From Gammaproteobacteria bacterium (GTDB taxonomy: Bacteria > Pseudomonadota > Gammaproteobacteria > JAKBBU01), in NCBI GenBank assembly GCA_021773195.1, contig JAJFKN010000003.1:33372-97371 (forward strand): DNA of 64,000 nucleotides, given 5' to 3'. A program made the position numbers and the translations under genes. This document shows, in pieces, positions 1 through 8,136 of this stretch. The notes beneath the pieces were generated by a model. That model was given only the letters and a program-made list of their open reading frames with translations. It ran no database searches and was not told where the DNA came from. Numbering within the stretch: position 1 is the first letter of the stretch; each line of letters begins with the position of its first letter.

Positions 1-233
1 CCTCGATTTCCGTAGGCATTTACAAAGGCGAGCCCATCTTGGATTTAGACTACGCTGAAGATTCCAATGCTGAAACAGATTTCAATGTAGTGATGAATGA
101 CAAAGACGAATTCATCGAAGTCCAAGGCACCGCTGAAGAAGGCCTCTCATTCAAATTAGAGCAACTGGACGATATGTTGGTCCTAGCCAAAGGCGGTATA
201 AAAACCATCTTGGAACTTCAAAGTAACGCTTGA
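1..233 (+). CDS. rph: Ribonuclease PH, C-terminal fragment (5' end outside window)
   Basis: RNase PH is a phosphorolytic 3'-5' exoribonuclease that trims tRNA precursors. Only the last 77 or so residues are present, because the reading frame is already open at the left edge. The fragment begins [11 protein letters not shown] and continues through [16 protein letters not shown] and the QGTAEEG motif. These are the conserved C-terminal blocks of the RNase PH fold, which binds phosphate and RNA. The stop codon is at 231-233. An internal TTG at 39 is not the start. The downstream gene is on the opposite strand, four bases away. Family assignment is confident despite the truncation. Confidence 0.93.
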   Translation, partial: SISVGIYKGEPILDLDYAEDSNAETDFNVVMNDKDEFIEVQGTAEEGLSFKLEQLDDMLVLAKGGIKTILELQSNA

Positions 234-237
234 AGAC

Positions 238-1005
238 CTATTCCACATTAGGCTTGCGGTGCCAAATAACTGGTGCCGCCGCTTCTACATGCTTATTGAA
301 CAAGACGGGAACCGCTGTACTTGCTAAAGGGTTAATCAAACTTAAATGATAGCCCTGGGCATGTTCACTTTTGTATAAGCGCCTGAAAGTCACGCTGCCA
401 TCTTGTAAACGCACGATGCAATCTTTATTCAAGGCTCGCTGTATATCCTCACCATAGCAAAAACGTCCACCGATATAATCACCTGAATGATAATTTGGAG
501 ACATATTTTCATCAGGAACCACCATGACCACGGAGTCAGCGTAAGCTTCTTTAAAGAAACTGGCTTCCTTCGCCATGCATAAATCTTCAGAGAGACCTTC
601 CAATGCGAAGGTATTTTCATTTTCCGCATCACAGGCAGCTTCTGTTTGCTCACCTTGAGCGTAACGACGATCTTGCGCAAAGTACTTACCAAGATCCACA
701 GCAAAACGAGGATTTAAACCCTTGCCCACCATGATCCATTCTTTGGAACATACAATCCCCTCTTGGCGATAAATCGCTATGCACCGTGACAAGCCTTTAT
801 GGGTCAAACGGGCTGTGCCATTTTCCCAAGACTTCAAGGTGACTGAGGGTAAACTGTGATTTTTTTCCAAGTAAGCTCGCGTTAGACGCGACATTTGACG
901 TAAGAATTTTAATCGACTTCCGGGGGAATGAAGCTCATTAGTTTCATCCCTTTTTTCTGTTGTTGTAACCACTTTCATCCCAGCCAATGGCATTTGTTTT
1001 AACAT
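238..1005 (-). CDS. HTH / S24 (LexA-CI-like) regulator lacking catalytic residues
   Basis: Residues 27-85 look like a helix-turn-helix region (SPGSRLKFLRQMSRLTRAYL, then KSWENGTARLTHKGLSRC). Residues 155-250 match the S24 peptidase fold of LexA/CI repressors (ENMSPNYHSGDYIGG, then DGSVTFRRLY). The usual catalytic Ser before Met-x-Pro is Asn167 here, and the usual Lys in the TVKRL-type strand is Arg208. Self-cleavage is therefore unlikely, and the domain may serve only for dimerisation or ligand sensing. That loss is read directly from the sequence; the role as a transcription factor is inferred. ATG codons at 993 and 978 are alternative starts. The gene is divergent from sixA, with about 110 bp between them. 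Its targets are unknown. Confidence 0.7.
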   Translation of the reverse strand: MLKQMPLAGMKVVTTTEKRDETNELHSPGSRLKFLRQMSRLTRAYLEKNHSLPSVTLKSWENGTARLTHKGLSRCIAIYRQEGIVCSKEWIMVGKGLNPRFAVDLGKYFAQDRRYAQGEQTEAACDAENENTFALEGLSEDLCMAKEASFFKEAYADSVVMVVPDENMSPNYHSGDYIGGRFCYGEDIQRALNKDCIVRLQDGSVTFRRLYKSEHAQGYHLSLINPLASTAVPVLFNKHVEAAAPVIWHRKPNVE

Positions 1006-1113
1006 CTAGCTATTATAAAATAGCACTCCTTTCTTCAGCGTGTTATTTTAAGCAACAAATGTTACCCTTGTCCACTGCTATTTAACAGCAATGGGTATCA
1101 ATGAGGAATAAAT

Positions 1114-1590
1114 ATGCCAACAAAGACAATAGTTTTGATGCGACATGGGCAAACCCATGATCCCGAGCCCGGTCAACTGGATAAACAACGAGCCTTAACT
1201 CAGCAGGGCACTCAAGATGTAGAAGCTGTTTCCTTACAATTGCAGCAAAGCAATGTAAAACCTTCTTTAATTTTAGCCAGCTCGGCTCAACGCACACGCA
1301 TGACTTGTGAAATTCTTCAACAAACTTTAGCCTGTGGGAAAATAGTATTAAGTGATGAATTATACAATGCCAGTGCACACAGTATTCAACAAATTATTTC
1401 TAAGGTGGCTGATGAACACTCAACCATTGTGATTATCGGCCATAACCCTGGTATGAGTGAATTAACCCAATGGTTATCCCAGGGTATATTTCTAGGCATG
1501 TCCACCAGCAATGCCTATATGCTTCACGGAGATATCACCCATTGGCACGAATTGACCCCCAGTAGTGGCGGCCAACTCTTCACGCCTTAG
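1114..1590 (+). CDS. sixA: Phosphohistidine phosphatase SixA-like
   Basis: This 158-residue protein is a small histidine-phosphatase-superfamily enzyme. The catalytic RHG triplet is at residues 10-12 (LMRHGQT), and the second histidine is in the [11 protein letters not shown] block. The size and the single compact domain match SixA, which removes phosphate from phosphohistidine on phosphorelay (HPt) or PTS proteins. The ATG at 1114 follows a GAGGA ribosome-binding site. The stop codon overlaps the convergent lgt stop by four bases. The substrate cannot be deduced from the neighbours. Confidence 0.85.
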   Translation: MPTKTIVLMRHGQTHDPEPGQLDKQRALTQQGTQDVEAVSLQLQQSNVKPSLILASSAQRTRMTCEILQQTLACGKIVLSDELYNASAHSIQQIISKVADEHSTIVIIGHNPGMSELTQWLSQGIFLGMSTSNAYMLHGDITHWHELTPSSGGQLFTP

Positions 1591-2396
1591 TGATTTACTG
1601 CATGCTGTACTGGTTCATTATAACGATAGGCATACCACAAAGAAAAAACCCCCATTATAACCATGGGCAATGACAAAATTTGCCCCATGGTCAACCAATT
1701 AAAAGCGTAGTAGCCCATTTGCGGATCTGGCTGGCGGAAAAATTCTATAAAGAAACGGAAACAACCGTACAGTAACAAAAATAAACCTGATACGGCTAAC
1801 CGAGGCCGTGGTTTGCGCGAAAAAATCCACAGCACCGTGAACATCACAATGCCTTCTAAACAAAATTCATATAATTGAGATGGATGACGCGGCAAAGGCC
1901 CCGCGTGAGGAAAGATCATGCCCCAAGGCACGTTAGTCACTTTACCCCATAATTCACCATTGATAAAATTACCAATACGCCCAGCACCTAAACCAATAGG
2001 CACTAAAGGAGCGATATAATCGGTAATTTCAAAGACGGACTTTTTAATTTTACGCCCGTATAGATACATGCTAAGGAAAACCCCGAGCAATCCTCCGTGG
2101 AATGACATACCGCCATCCCAAACCGTAAACATCACTAAGGGGTTATGTAAAAATCCAGGAAGATCATATACTAAGATGTATCCGATGCGCCCACCTAAAA
2201 TGACCCCCAAGGCGGCATAAAAAATCAAATCCGTTACTTGATCCGTAGTCCAACCGCTGCCTGGTTTTTTCGCACGGTAACAACCTAATAGCCATGCCCC
2301 TGCGAAGCCGACTAGATACATAATGCCATACCAATGGACTTTCAAGGGACCGATGCTAAAGGCAATGGGATTAATATTAGGGTAATGCAACATCAT
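1587..2396 (-). CDS. lgt: Prolipoprotein diacylglyceryl transferase
   Basis: Lgt transfers diacylglycerol from phosphatidylglycerol to the lipobox cysteine of prolipoproteins in the inner membrane, the first step of lipoprotein maturation. The 269-residue protein is strongly hydrophobic with about seven membrane spans. It carries the family signatures MSFHGGLLG, the [15 protein letters not shown] motif with the essential arginine, and RHPSQLYE. Length and motifs are fully typical. An AAAGGAA ribosome-binding site precedes a tandem ATGATG start. The gene lies 9 bp downstream of prfC on the same strand, so it is probably the last gene of the DUF4143-rimI-prfC-lgt unit. Clients in this window include the TraT-like, LptM and MCE-associated lipoproteins. 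Confidence 0.96.
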   Translation of the reverse strand: MMLHYPNINPIAFSIGPLKVHWYGIMYLVGFAGAWLLGCYRAKKPGSGWTTDQVTDLIFYAALGVILGGRIGYILVYDLPGFLHNPLVMFTVWDGGMSFHGGLLGVFLSMYLYGRKIKKSVFEITDYIAPLVPIGLGAGRIGNFINGELWGKVTNVPWGMIFPHAGPLPRHPSQLYEFCLEGIVMFTVLWIFSRKPRPRLAVSGLFLLLYGCFRFFIEFFRQPDPQMGYYAFNWLTMGQILSLPMVIMGVFSLWYAYRYNEPVQHAVNH

Positions 2397-2405
2397 TATA
2401 TTCCT

Positions 2406-3986
2406 TTAATGTTCGCGTGTGGCCAAAAATCGGATATCAGGCCAACGTTCCTGTGTTAAATTAAGATTTACCATACTGGGTGCCAAATAACAAAGGTGTT
2501 CGCCACCGTCTAGAGCCAAATGTAATTGCCCTTTTAATTTGAAATCTTCTAACATTTTTTCATCATCACAATAAACCCAGCGGGCGGTCACTACATTAAT
2601 GTTTTCATAGGCGCATTCGACATTGTATTCAAACTGCAAACGGTGAGCCACCACATCAAATTGCAAGATGCCCACGGCTCCAACAATTAAATCGTTATTA
2701 TGGAGAGGCCGGAATACTTGGGTGGCGCCTTCTTCAGCTAATTGGATCAAGCCTTTTTGCAACGCTTTTAATTTCATGGGATCGCGCAAACGAACCCGTC
2801 GAAATAATTCAGGCGCAAAATTAGGAATACCTTTGAATTTCAAGTCCTCTCCCTGAGAGAAGGTATCACCAATTTGTATCGTACCATGATTGTGCAACCC
2901 AATAATATCACCAGCAAATGCTTCGTCCACATGGGTGCGGTCGCCCGCCATGAAAGTTAGGGCGTTATTGATTTGAACATCTTTATTAATACGCAAATGG
3001 CGAATTTTCATACCTTTGATATATTTCCCTGAGCATACGCGTAAAAAGGCAATGCGATCACGGTGCTTAGGATCCATGTTGGCTTGGATTTTAAAAACGA
3101 AGCCACTGAATTTAGGATCATCGGCGGGCACCATACGACTATTCGCTTCACGCCCACTAGGTGGAGGCGCGTAAGTTACAAAGGCATCCATCATTTCTTT
3201 AATGCCAAAATTATTAATCGCAGAACCAAAAAATATGGGCGTTTGTTTCCCCTGTGAGAACAAATCTCTATCAAAGGGTAAGCTTGCACCTTGCACTAAT
3301 TCCAAATCTTCTTTTAGCTGCTCTAATTCATCACCCATAATCTCTATGAGCGCAGGATTATCTATACCTTGCAATATGCTAGCGTTTTGCTTAGATTCAT
3401 TGCTACCGGATTTATAAAGATAAAACTTATCTTCCAACAAATGATAAATACCCTTAAAATTCCGCCCTTGTCCCACGGGCCAAGTAATAGGAGCGCATTG
3501 GATTTCTAATACTTTTTCAATCTCATCCAACAAATCCAGAGGGCTACGACCTTCCCTGTCCAGCTTATTAATAAAGGTTATAATTGGTGTATCACGTAAG
3601 CGACACACTTCCATCAGTTTGATGGTACGGCCTTCGACGCCTTTTACAGCATCGATAACCATCATAGCAGAATCCACAGCTGTTAAGGTGCGGTAAGTAT
3701 CTTCAGAGAAATCTTCATGGCCAGGCGTATCCAAAAGGTTCACCACACACCCGCCATAGGGGAATTGCATCACGGAGGTAGTAACAGAAATGCCCCGTTC
3801 TTTTTCCATGGCCATCCAATCGGAAGTGGCATGGCGAGCTGCTTTACGACCTTTCACGGTACCAGCCATTTGAATGGCATTACCATAAAGCAATAATTTT
3901 TCCGTTACCGTAGTCTTACCCGCATCAGGGTGAGAAATAATAGCGAAGGTACGTCGTTTTGCTAATTCTTGTTTGAGATCAGTCAT
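2406..3986 (-). CDS. prfC: Peptide chain release factor 3 (RF3)
   Basis: RF3 is the translational GTPase that recycles RF1/RF2 from the ribosome after termination. The P-loop [10 protein letters not shown] lies at about residues 17-26. The switch II motif [14 protein letters not shown] and the NKLDREGR guanine-specificity motif follow, and the domain II/III signatures are intact. Length (526 aa) is close to the usual 529. The frame is open upstream to a TTG at 4013, and ATGs at 3998 and 3995 are also possible. I chose the ATG at 3986 because [14 protein letters not shown] best matches the family N-terminus, but no candidate has a strong ribosome-binding site. The 5' end overlaps the end of rimI, which suggests translational coupling. 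Confidence 0.95.
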   Translation of the reverse strand: MTDLKQELAKRRTFAIISHPDAGKTTVTEKLLLYGNAIQMAGTVKGRKAARHATSDWMAMEKERGISVTTSVMQFPYGGCVVNLLDTPGHEDFSEDTYRTLTAVDSAMMVIDAVKGVEGRTIKLMEVCRLRDTPIITFINKLDREGRSPLDLLDEIEKVLEIQCAPITWPVGQGRNFKGIYHLLEDKFYLYKSGSNESKQNASILQGIDNPALIEIMGDELEQLKEDLELVQGASLPFDRDLFSQGKQTPIFFGSAINNFGIKEMMDAFVTYAPPPSGREANSRMVPADDPKFSGFVFKIQANMDPKHRDRIAFLRVCSGKYIKGMKIRHLRINKDVQINNALTFMAGDRTHVDEAFAGDIIGLHNHGTIQIGDTFSQGEDLKFKGIPNFAPELFRRVRLRDPMKLKALQKGLIQLAEEGATQVFRPLHNNDLIVGAVGILQFDVVAHRLQFEYNVECAYENINVVTARWVYCDDEKMLEDFKLKGQLHLALDGGEHLCYLAPSMVNLNLTQERWPDIRFLATREH

Positions 3987-4440
3987 GGTCTTCATCATGG
4001 GGGTTAAGCTCAAGGCGCATGATTATAGCATCTTCACGGCCCTTGTGGGTGGGATAATAATTTTTTCGTTTCGCCACCACTTCAAAGTCATTTTTTTTAT
4101 ACAAATCAATGACTTTTGCATTACTCTCTGCCACCTCTAAAAACATATGAGCAGCTCCATAGAGGCCAGCCTGGTCAATGGCATGCTGCAATAGCTGGTA
4201 ACCCAGGCAGCGACCTCGATGGTTCGTGTCCACACAGATGTTTAATAAATGACTCTCACCGATGCCCACAGCCATAATGACATAGCCTAAAACCTGCTGG
4301 TTGTCTTCTATAACCCAAGCTAAATAACCAGCTTGCAAACAATCAGAAAAAATCCCCTTACCCCAGGGAAAATCATAACCGCTTTGTTCAATAGCTACTA
4401 CGGCATCAAGATGCTCTGCTGTCATTTTTTGGATAATCAT
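3979..4440 (-). CDS. rimI: Ribosomal-protein-alanine N-acetyltransferase RimI
   Basis: RimI is a GNAT-fold enzyme that acetylates the N-terminal alanine of ribosomal protein S18. The 153-residue sequence shows the GNAT core: [21 protein letters not shown] (acetyl-CoA loop) followed by [24 protein letters not shown]. It ends with the RimI hallmark [17 protein letters not shown]. Its ATG overlaps the TGA of the upstream DUF4143 ATPase gene (ATGA), and its 3' end overlaps prfC, so the three are probably cotranscribed. In many relatives rimI sits with tsaB or other translation genes; here its upstream neighbour is an accessory ATPase. Confidence 0.92.
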   Translation of the reverse strand: MIIQKMTAEHLDAVVAIEQSGYDFPWGKGIFSDCLQAGYLAWVIEDNQQVLGYVIMAVGIGESHLLNICVDTNHRGRCLGYQLLQHAIDQAGLYGAAHMFLEVAESNAKVIDLYKKNDFEVVAKRKNYYPTHKGREDAIIMRLELNPHDEDHD

Positions 4441-5588
4441 AGTGGCTCTTGCAAAAGATATTCTGCATAATTCTCAATGGCAATGTTATTACGCGGCGGC
4501 AGAGTTTCACCCCGATAAATACACAGCGCCCTATCACCTTCTTCCATGATGGAAGACATATGTTCTGTCATTTTACTTCTAAATGTCTGGGCATGTTTAA
4601 TTTCTAATAACTCTTTATGATTGCCACGATGAATAATTAAGTCTACCTCACTCCCTTGGCTAGTGCGATAATAATAAAGCTCGCTATTTAATCCCCGGTG
4701 TTGTTCTCTTTTATAAACTTCAGAAACAACAAAGTTTTCAAATAGGCTGCTCCCCATAGGGCCTTGATGAAGCTGCTCCATGGTTTTATTACCCGTTAAA
4801 TAATTCACTAAACCATTATCATAAAAATAGAGCTTCGGGCTTTTTACAATACGTTTATTATAATTTTTAAAGTAAGGCGGAATTAAAAAAACAATATAAG
4901 ATGCTTCTAATATAGATAGCCAACGTTTAACTGTGGGAACCGACACACCTAGGACCTTGGCATAGCTAGAATAATTTATTTGTTGTGCTACACTGGCGGC
5001 TAACAGTGAAATAAAGCGTTGGAAGTCTCGCATATCGCCAATATTAGTTAGCAGCCTCACATCTCGGTTAAGATAAGTATCAATGTATGAGGAATACCAT
5101 AATTCACTTTCAAAATAAACACGACCCACTAATTCTGGGTAAGACCCTTTTAATATAACTTCTTGACGAGCGTTTATAGTCAACTCAGAAAATTCATAGG
5201 GCAATAAAGAAAGTAACCCCATGCGCCCGGCCAAAGATTCTGAAATATTCCTCAGTAGATTAAATTGAGATGAACCTGTAACAACAAATTTCCCATAATT
5301 ATCTCTATCTTGATCTACGGCCAACTTGAGCCTAGAGAATATCTCCGGCACATTCTGTACCTCATCAAAAATGACTCGGTCGTTGTAATATTGCATAAAC
5401 CCCTGAGGATCTTCATGAAAAAATTCCCGAGTTTGCAAGTCGTCAAAGGTAACGTAGGTGTAGTCTGGCATGGCATGCCGAGTCAGAGTGGATTTACCCG
5501 ACTGGCGCGGCCCCGTGACGCCCACCACGGGGGAGGCTTTGCTATGGCATTGCAATAAAAGTTCGGCTTTCCGAGGTTGATATTCCAT
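4437..5588 (-). CDS. AAA-type ATPase with DUF4143 domain (copy 1)
   Basis: This 383-residue protein has a Walker A motif GPRQSGKS (residues 26-33) and a Walker B motif RVIFDEVQ (71-78). A sensor-like VVTGSSQFNLL follows, then a helix-turn-helix-like stretch YAKVLGVSVPTVKRWLSILE (209-228). Near the C-terminus it has a PD-(D/E)XK-like motif: E314, D316, then E329-I-K331. This is the AAA_14/DUF4143 architecture, whose biochemical role is not established. It is paralogous to the protein at 56496-57644, with the same motif order and spacing. The ATG has no clear ribosome-binding site. A 35-bp near-palindrome ends 10 nt upstream and a second copy lies 52 bp further, which suggests autoregulation (inference). 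The stop overlaps the rimI start. Confidence 0.85.
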   Translation of the reverse strand: MEYQPRKAELLLQCHSKASPVVGVTGPRQSGKSTLTRHAMPDYTYVTFDDLQTREFFHEDPQGFMQYYNDRVIFDEVQNVPEIFSRLKLAVDQDRDNYGKFVVTGSSQFNLLRNISESLAGRMGLLSLLPYEFSELTINARQEVILKGSYPELVGRVYFESELWYSSYIDTYLNRDVRLLTNIGDMRDFQRFISLLAASVAQQINYSSYAKVLGVSVPTVKRWLSILEASYIVFLIPPYFKNYNKRIVKSPKLYFYDNGLVNYLTGNKTMEQLHQGPMGSSLFENFVVSEVYKREQHRGLNSELYYYRTSQGSEVDLIIHRGNHKELLEIKHAQTFRSKMTEHMSSIMEEGDRALCIYRGETLPPRNNIAIENYAEYLLQEPL

Positions 5589-5598
5589 AGAGACAAAT

Positions 5599-5633
5599 CA
5601 TGTAAAATTAATATTTAATGTTAAATTTACATG
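5599..5633 (-). promoter_or_regulatory. 35-bp near-palindrome, proximal site of DUF4143 gene 1
   Basis: The arms CATGTAAAATTA and TTAAATTTACATG are nearly self-complementary across a central AT-rich core of the form ATT-N-AAT. The element ends 10 nt before the ATG of the DUF4143 ATPase gene. The same 35-bp design, with a half-site close to CATGTAAAWTTA, recurs at 5651-5685, 56391-56425, 56453-56487 and 59318-59352. Function as an operator is inferred from position and symmetry. A hairpin in the mRNA leader is the alternative. Confidence 0.6.
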
Positions 5634-5650
5634 GATTTTTAAAAATATTC

Positions 5651-5685
5651 AATGCAATTTTAATATTGAATGTTAAATTTACATG
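5651..5685 (-). promoter_or_regulatory. 35-bp near-palindrome, distal site of DUF4143 gene 1
   Basis: This is the second copy of the palindrome, offset 52 bp from the first. The right arm TTAAATTTACATG is identical to site 1, and the left arm is degenerate (AATGCAATTTTA). The paired arrangement is also seen upstream of the second ATPase gene, where the offset is 62 bp. Confidence 0.55.
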
Positions 5686-5774
5686 AGTAATTAGAGCTGG
5701 GCATATATAACCCATTGAAATATAGGGATATAATAATCAAAGAGGGGGGCAAATGAATACCCCCAAATTCAACC

Positions 5775-7181
5775 CTATTTCTTCTTCTTAGGCGCAATCA
5801 AATCCGTGATGGTTCCTTCAAACATTTCCGTCGCCATCATAATGGTCTCCGACAGAGTCGGATGAGGATGTACGGTTAATGAAATATCTTCTGCATCACA
5901 ACCCATCTCTATAGCCAAACACACTTCAGAGATTAAATCACCGGCATTAGGGCCAACAATACCCGCGCCGATAACGCGATGATCTTTATCGAAGAGTAAT
6001 TTTGTTACCCCTTCATCACGATTCAATGCTAAAGAACGTCCGCTGGCCGCCCAAGGAAAGACGCCTTTTTCATAGGCAATACCCTGTGCTTTTGCTTCAG
6101 TTTCTGTCACACCGCACCACGCGATTTCAGGATCCGTGTAGGCGACACTAGGAATGGTTTTGGGTTCGAAATAATGTTTCTTACCGGCAATCACTTCTGC
6201 TGCCGTACGTCCTTCAGGCACAGCTTTATGAGCCAACATGGGTTGTCCTACGATATCGCCAATAGCAAAGATATGTGGAACATTGGTACGTAATTGTTTG
6301 TCCACAGCAATAAAACCGCGTTCATCCACATTCACGCCAGCTTTATCAGCAGCAATTTTTAAACCATTAGGCGTACGACCGACAGCAGAAAGAAAGCGAT
6401 CAAAACGCTGTGGCTTATCAGGCGCATTGGCCCCTTCAAAAGTTACCCATAGGCCATCTTTTTTCGCTTCTACTTTGGTGACTTTAGTGCTGACCAAAAT
6501 ATCTTTATAGCGTTTTTTTACGCGATTCAGCAAGGGTTTAACAATATCTTTATCTACGCCAGGAATTAATCCATCGGCCATTTCGACCACGGTGATTTTG
6601 CTACCTAAGGCATTATAAACCGTTGCCATTTCCATACCGATGATGCCACCACCTAAAACCAGCATTTCGCAATCCACGTCTTCTAATTCTAAAGCGCCCG
6701 TGGAATCCATGATGCGAGGGTCCTCAGGCAAAAAGGGCAATTTCACAGGTTGAGAACCAGCGGCAATAATTGCCTGTTCAAAATCGATGGTAACATCGTC
6801 CCCCACTTTTAGTTGTGTAGGGGAAGTAAATTCACCATACCCTGTAATAATTTCCACTTTGCGTTGCTTCGCCAACATTTGCAAACCGCCCGTGAGCTTT
6901 TTCACGATCTTGGATTTCCAATTACGAAGCTTTTCAGCATCCACTTTAGGCTTACCAAAATCAATACCAAACTCAGCAAACTCTTCTGCTTCTTCTAATA
7001 CTTTTGCTGCATGCAATAAAGCTTTGGAGGGAATACAACCCACATTCAAACAAACGCCACCAATGGTTTCGTAGCGCTCTACTAAAATGACTTTTTTGCC
7101 TAAATCAGCTGCGCGGAAGGCGGCAGAGTAGCCACCAGGGCCGCTACCTAATACAACCACTTCCGTTTTTAATGCTTTCAT
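5775..7181 (-). CDS. lpd: Dihydrolipoyl dehydrogenase (E3)
   Basis: E3 reoxidises the lipoyl groups of pyruvate dehydrogenase using FAD and NAD+. The FAD-binding GSGPGGYSAAFRAADLG lies near the N-terminus. The redox-active disulfide is in GGVCLNVGCIPSKALLHAAK, the NAD site in LGGGIIGMEMATVY, and the C-terminal active-site His-Glu pair in HPHPTLSE. Length 468 aa is normal. The ATG follows AGGAG at a spacing of 9 nt. It is the last PDH gene, separated from aceF by the TraT-like lipoprotein gene and a palindromic spacer. It may therefore have its own promoter or serve 2-oxoglutarate dehydrogenase as well (inference). Confidence 0.97.
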   Translation of the reverse strand: MKALKTEVVVLGSGPGGYSAAFRAADLGKKVILVERYETIGGVCLNVGCIPSKALLHAAKVLEEAEEFAEFGIDFGKPKVDAEKLRNWKSKIVKKLTGGLQMLAKQRKVEIITGYGEFTSPTQLKVGDDVTIDFEQAIIAAGSQPVKLPFLPEDPRIMDSTGALELEDVDCEMLVLGGGIIGMEMATVYNALGSKITVVEMADGLIPGVDKDIVKPLLNRVKKRYKDILVSTKVTKVEAKKDGLWVTFEGANAPDKPQRFDRFLSAVGRTPNGLKIAADKAGVNVDERGFIAVDKQLRTNVPHIFAIGDIVGQPMLAHKAVPEGRTAAEVIAGKKHYFEPKTIPSVAYTDPEIAWCGVTETEAKAQGIAYEKGVFPWAASGRSLALNRDEGVTKLLFDKDHRVIGAGIVGPNAGDLISEVCLAIEMGCDAEDISLTVHPHPTLSETIMMATEMFEGTITDLIAPKKKK

Positions 7182-7281
7182 TTCTTACTACTCCTATCTA
7201 TTTCAAAGTTATTTCTACCCAAGCAATCTTTGGGGAGAACTATATTTCAAACTTTCTGCAATATTCCACTCAGCTCTGGTT

Positions 7282-7302
7282 TTCCGCGGTCAAGCCGCGG
7301 AA
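7282..7302. repeat. REP-like palindrome between traT-like gene and lpd
   Basis: This is a perfect 8-bp inverted repeat, TTCCGCGG and CCGCGGAA, with a five-base loop. No T-run follows it on either strand, so it is a poor intrinsic terminator. GC-rich hairpins of this type are common extragenic palindromes. It occupies the spacer between two same-strand genes. Confidence 0.5.
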
Positions 7303-7316
7303 CGACGAACAGGAGC

Positions 7317-8057
7317 CTATGAAAAAATCCCAGCGATGGTATGCGCCATGGACGTCACTAATTGTGGGCTCGCTTCATCAAATTTCAAATTCATTTTTTC
7401 AGCACTACTAATCACTTTGGTACGATACTTCTGCCATTGCGTGGTGTTATTAGACGTCAACGTTGTTTTAGAACTACTGCCATTGCTTACGGTAGACTTG
7501 GTATTCGCATGAATATCGTTCGTCGTGCGCTCTGATATTTGCACATCCGTAGTTAGGGTATAGCTCACGTCCTTAATTAAAGTATTAGCCAAGGTACCTG
7601 CCGCAGCACCAGCGACAGCACCCACAGCAATATCCGTTGCATTGGCATTGTCGATTAAAGCACCCGTGGTACCACCCACAAGACCACCACTTAAGGCACC
7701 ATCAACCACATTCTGTTTGCCTGAAGGTTGTTTTTTACCTGCTTGCAATACATTCACCTGTAATAGGTAATGGGCTTTACTAGGATCATTAACCACTTGA
7801 TAACCATTAACCCTTAAATCTTGCACTAACGCCGGTTTAAGGCTATTCATACTGGGCTGGTCTGACGTATTGCTCACAGCTAAGTAAACCACTTTTTCAC
7901 TGGGTTTGGTGGGCTGCAAGAAAACACTGTTGGTCATTTTCGTATTCACTTCCAAACTGTGATGGCTCAAGGCTGTCTGACTGGCCATACAACCACTTAA
8001 TAATAATACCACTGCCATCGTTACAACGAAGCTCAATGCTTTTGATATTGTTTTCAT
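7317..8057 (-). CDS. TraT-like complement-resistance outer-membrane lipoprotein
   Basis: The N-terminus is a lipoprotein signal ending LLLSGC, with Cys23 as the lipidated residue. It is followed by the TraT-family body: LRVNGYQVVNDPSKAHYLLQVNVL, a glycine/alanine-rich membrane-active stretch (GALSGGLVGGTTGALIDNAN, then AVGAVAGAAAGTLANTLI), and SYTLTTDVQISERT. TraT was described on F-type plasmids as a surface-exclusion and serum-resistance protein, and chromosomal homologues occur without conjugation genes. Length 246 aa matches the family. An AGAGGA ribosome-binding site precedes the ATG. It lies between aceF and lpd on the same strand, an unusual insertion into a PDH operon, and no other conjugation gene is visible. 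Confidence 0.85.
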   Translation of the reverse strand: MKTISKALSFVVTMAVVLLLSGCMASQTALSHHSLEVNTKMTNSVFLQPTKPSEKVVYLAVSNTSDQPSMNSLKPALVQDLRVNGYQVVNDPSKAHYLLQVNVLQAGKKQPSGKQNVVDGALSGGLVGGTTGALIDNANATDIAVGAVAGAAAGTLANTLIKDVSYTLTTDVQISERTTNDIHANTKSTVSNGSSSKTTLTSNNTTQWQKYRTKVISSAEKMNLKFDEASPQLVTSMAHTIAGIFS

Positions 8058-8136
8058 ATCGTTCCTCTAAAATTTATAATGTTAATGAACAACCTATTAT
8101 TCGCACTATGTTGTCTCAATCCGTAACAACCACTTA

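Noticed and set aside
7172..7411. 79-codon rightward frame between lpd and the TraT-like gene
   Set aside because: It crosses the palindromic spacer and the 3' end of the lipoprotein gene on the other strand, with no motif.
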